Source of the DNA: a virus
IMG/VR virus record: IMGVR_UViG_3300001097_000054
Coordinates: 295 to 22,001 of that record
Length of the DNA: 21,707 nt
Reading direction: 5' to 3' (one strand)
Shown here: one piece after another, positions 21,439-21,707 of the stretch
How positions within the stretch are numbered: the stretch's first letter is position 1
Layout of the letters: every line of letters begins with the position of its first letter
The notes under the pieces: generated by a model
The model's input: the letters and a program-made list of their open reading frames with translations, nothing else
What the model was told of the DNA's origin: nothing
Databases searched by the model: none
Made by a program: the position numbers and the translations under genes

Positions 21439-21459
21439 AACGATATTATAACATTCGTT
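21439..21459. promoter_or_regulatory. Imperfect palindrome in the intergenic space before the fibre gene
   Basis: AACGA and TCGTT arms flank an AT-rich centre (TATTATAACAT). TTGACC lies just before it, and TATAAC is inside it but only 10 bases away, too close for a standard promoter. An operator or promoter for the fibre gene or the minus peptide probably lies in 21321-21522, but its exact position cannot be fixed. Confidence 0.2.
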
Positions 21460-21522
21460 ATGACAAGATAATACCTGTATGTGTTAAATTTAAATTAATT
21501 ATTTTAATCCAAGGGGAAATTC

Positions 21523-21707
21523 ATGGCTACGTTAAACTTGAAAAATCCGACTGGCTACGATGGGCAGCCTGGCACACAGTATAAGCAAGGTATCGTAAGA
21601 CTGGCGACTGATACGGAAGCAGCAGCGGGAACAGCTAATAACGTTGTAATTACACCTGTTCAGCTTACCGATGGAGTTGGATCAAACTTCGCCTCTCCGC
21701 CGTTGTT
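21523..21707 (+). CDS. Tail fibre/tail spike protein, N-terminal part
   Basis: ATG follows AAGGGGAAATTC with good spacing. The visible 61 residues begin MATLNLKNPTGYDGQPGTQY and continue KQGIVRLATDTEAAAGTANN, then VVITPVQL. The G-I-V-x-LAT-x-x-E-A-x-AGT-x-N-x-x-V-x-TP pattern is the classic fibre repeat, which builds triple beta structures in phage tail fibres. The gene runs off the right edge. It is separated from the ejection genes by a 285-base intergenic space and probably has its own promoter. A host-recognition role is firm in kind; the receptor is not visible. Confidence 0.8.
   Translation, partial: MATLNLKNPTGYDGQPGTQYKQGIVRLATDTEAAAGTANNVVITPVQLTDGVGSNFASPPL

Noticed and set aside
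21431-21452. Promoter TTGACC/TATAAC before the fibre gene
   Set aside because: Only 10 bases separate the two boxes, too few for a sigma-70 promoter.

Overview
The window looks like part of the genome of an AT-rich, short-tailed (podovirus-like) phage with a plasmid-type replication region at its left end. It is best read as a candidate phage-plasmid, or a temperate phage with plasmid-like replication control. The host cannot be named from the sequence. Strong purine-rich ribosome sites and ordinary stop codon use suggest a bacterium with the standard code. No integrase, tRNA, rRNA, insertion sequence or CRISPR array was seen.

Positions 1-1298 hold almost no protein-coding sequence but at least five families of short repeats. 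The clearest is six copies of a 14-bp unit spaced exactly 23 bp apart in two groups of three, as in an iteron-type origin. Next comes a good promoter, a 15-bp perfect hairpin whose loop is complementary to the ribosome-binding region of the following gene, and a possible face-to-face antisense promoter. The hairpin ends in a U-tract only on the minus strand. This layout resembles antisense-RNA control of a plasmid replication initiator. The gene at 1299-2009 encodes a winged-helix, Rep/O-like protein with a repetitive Q/N/K-rich linker.

Positions 2010-5088 are an accessory region of small genes on both strands. They include a 29-residue membrane peptide, three small soluble proteins, a 49-residue basic protein on the minus strand, a short structural-type protein with an FCCH-like module, a membrane-anchored protein and an acidic-tailed protein. 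Several hairpins, a duplicated translation start and a tandem repeat lie between them.

Positions 5168-12042 are the packaging and head module, all on the plus strand: large terminase, a small four-cysteine protein, a P22-like portal, two small proteins, a scaffold, an N4-gp56-type major capsid protein and a second structural protein. A strong GC hairpin follows at 12053. Positions 12097-21237 are the neck, tail and ejection module: a small protein, an adaptor gene broken by a frameshift, a fibre-like protein, a large tail hub/stabilisation protein, a small protein, and three consecutive proteins that look like internal ejection proteins. Many of these genes overlap by TAATG, so they are probably translated in coupled fashion. 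At the right edge a 28-residue membrane peptide is encoded on the minus strand, and a tail fibre gene runs off the window.

The strongest leads are the predicted antisense/pseudoknot copy-control locus with its iterons, the frameshift in the adaptor gene, the one-base frame discrepancy at the start of the replication gene, and two unlisted small membrane peptides with good ribosome sites.
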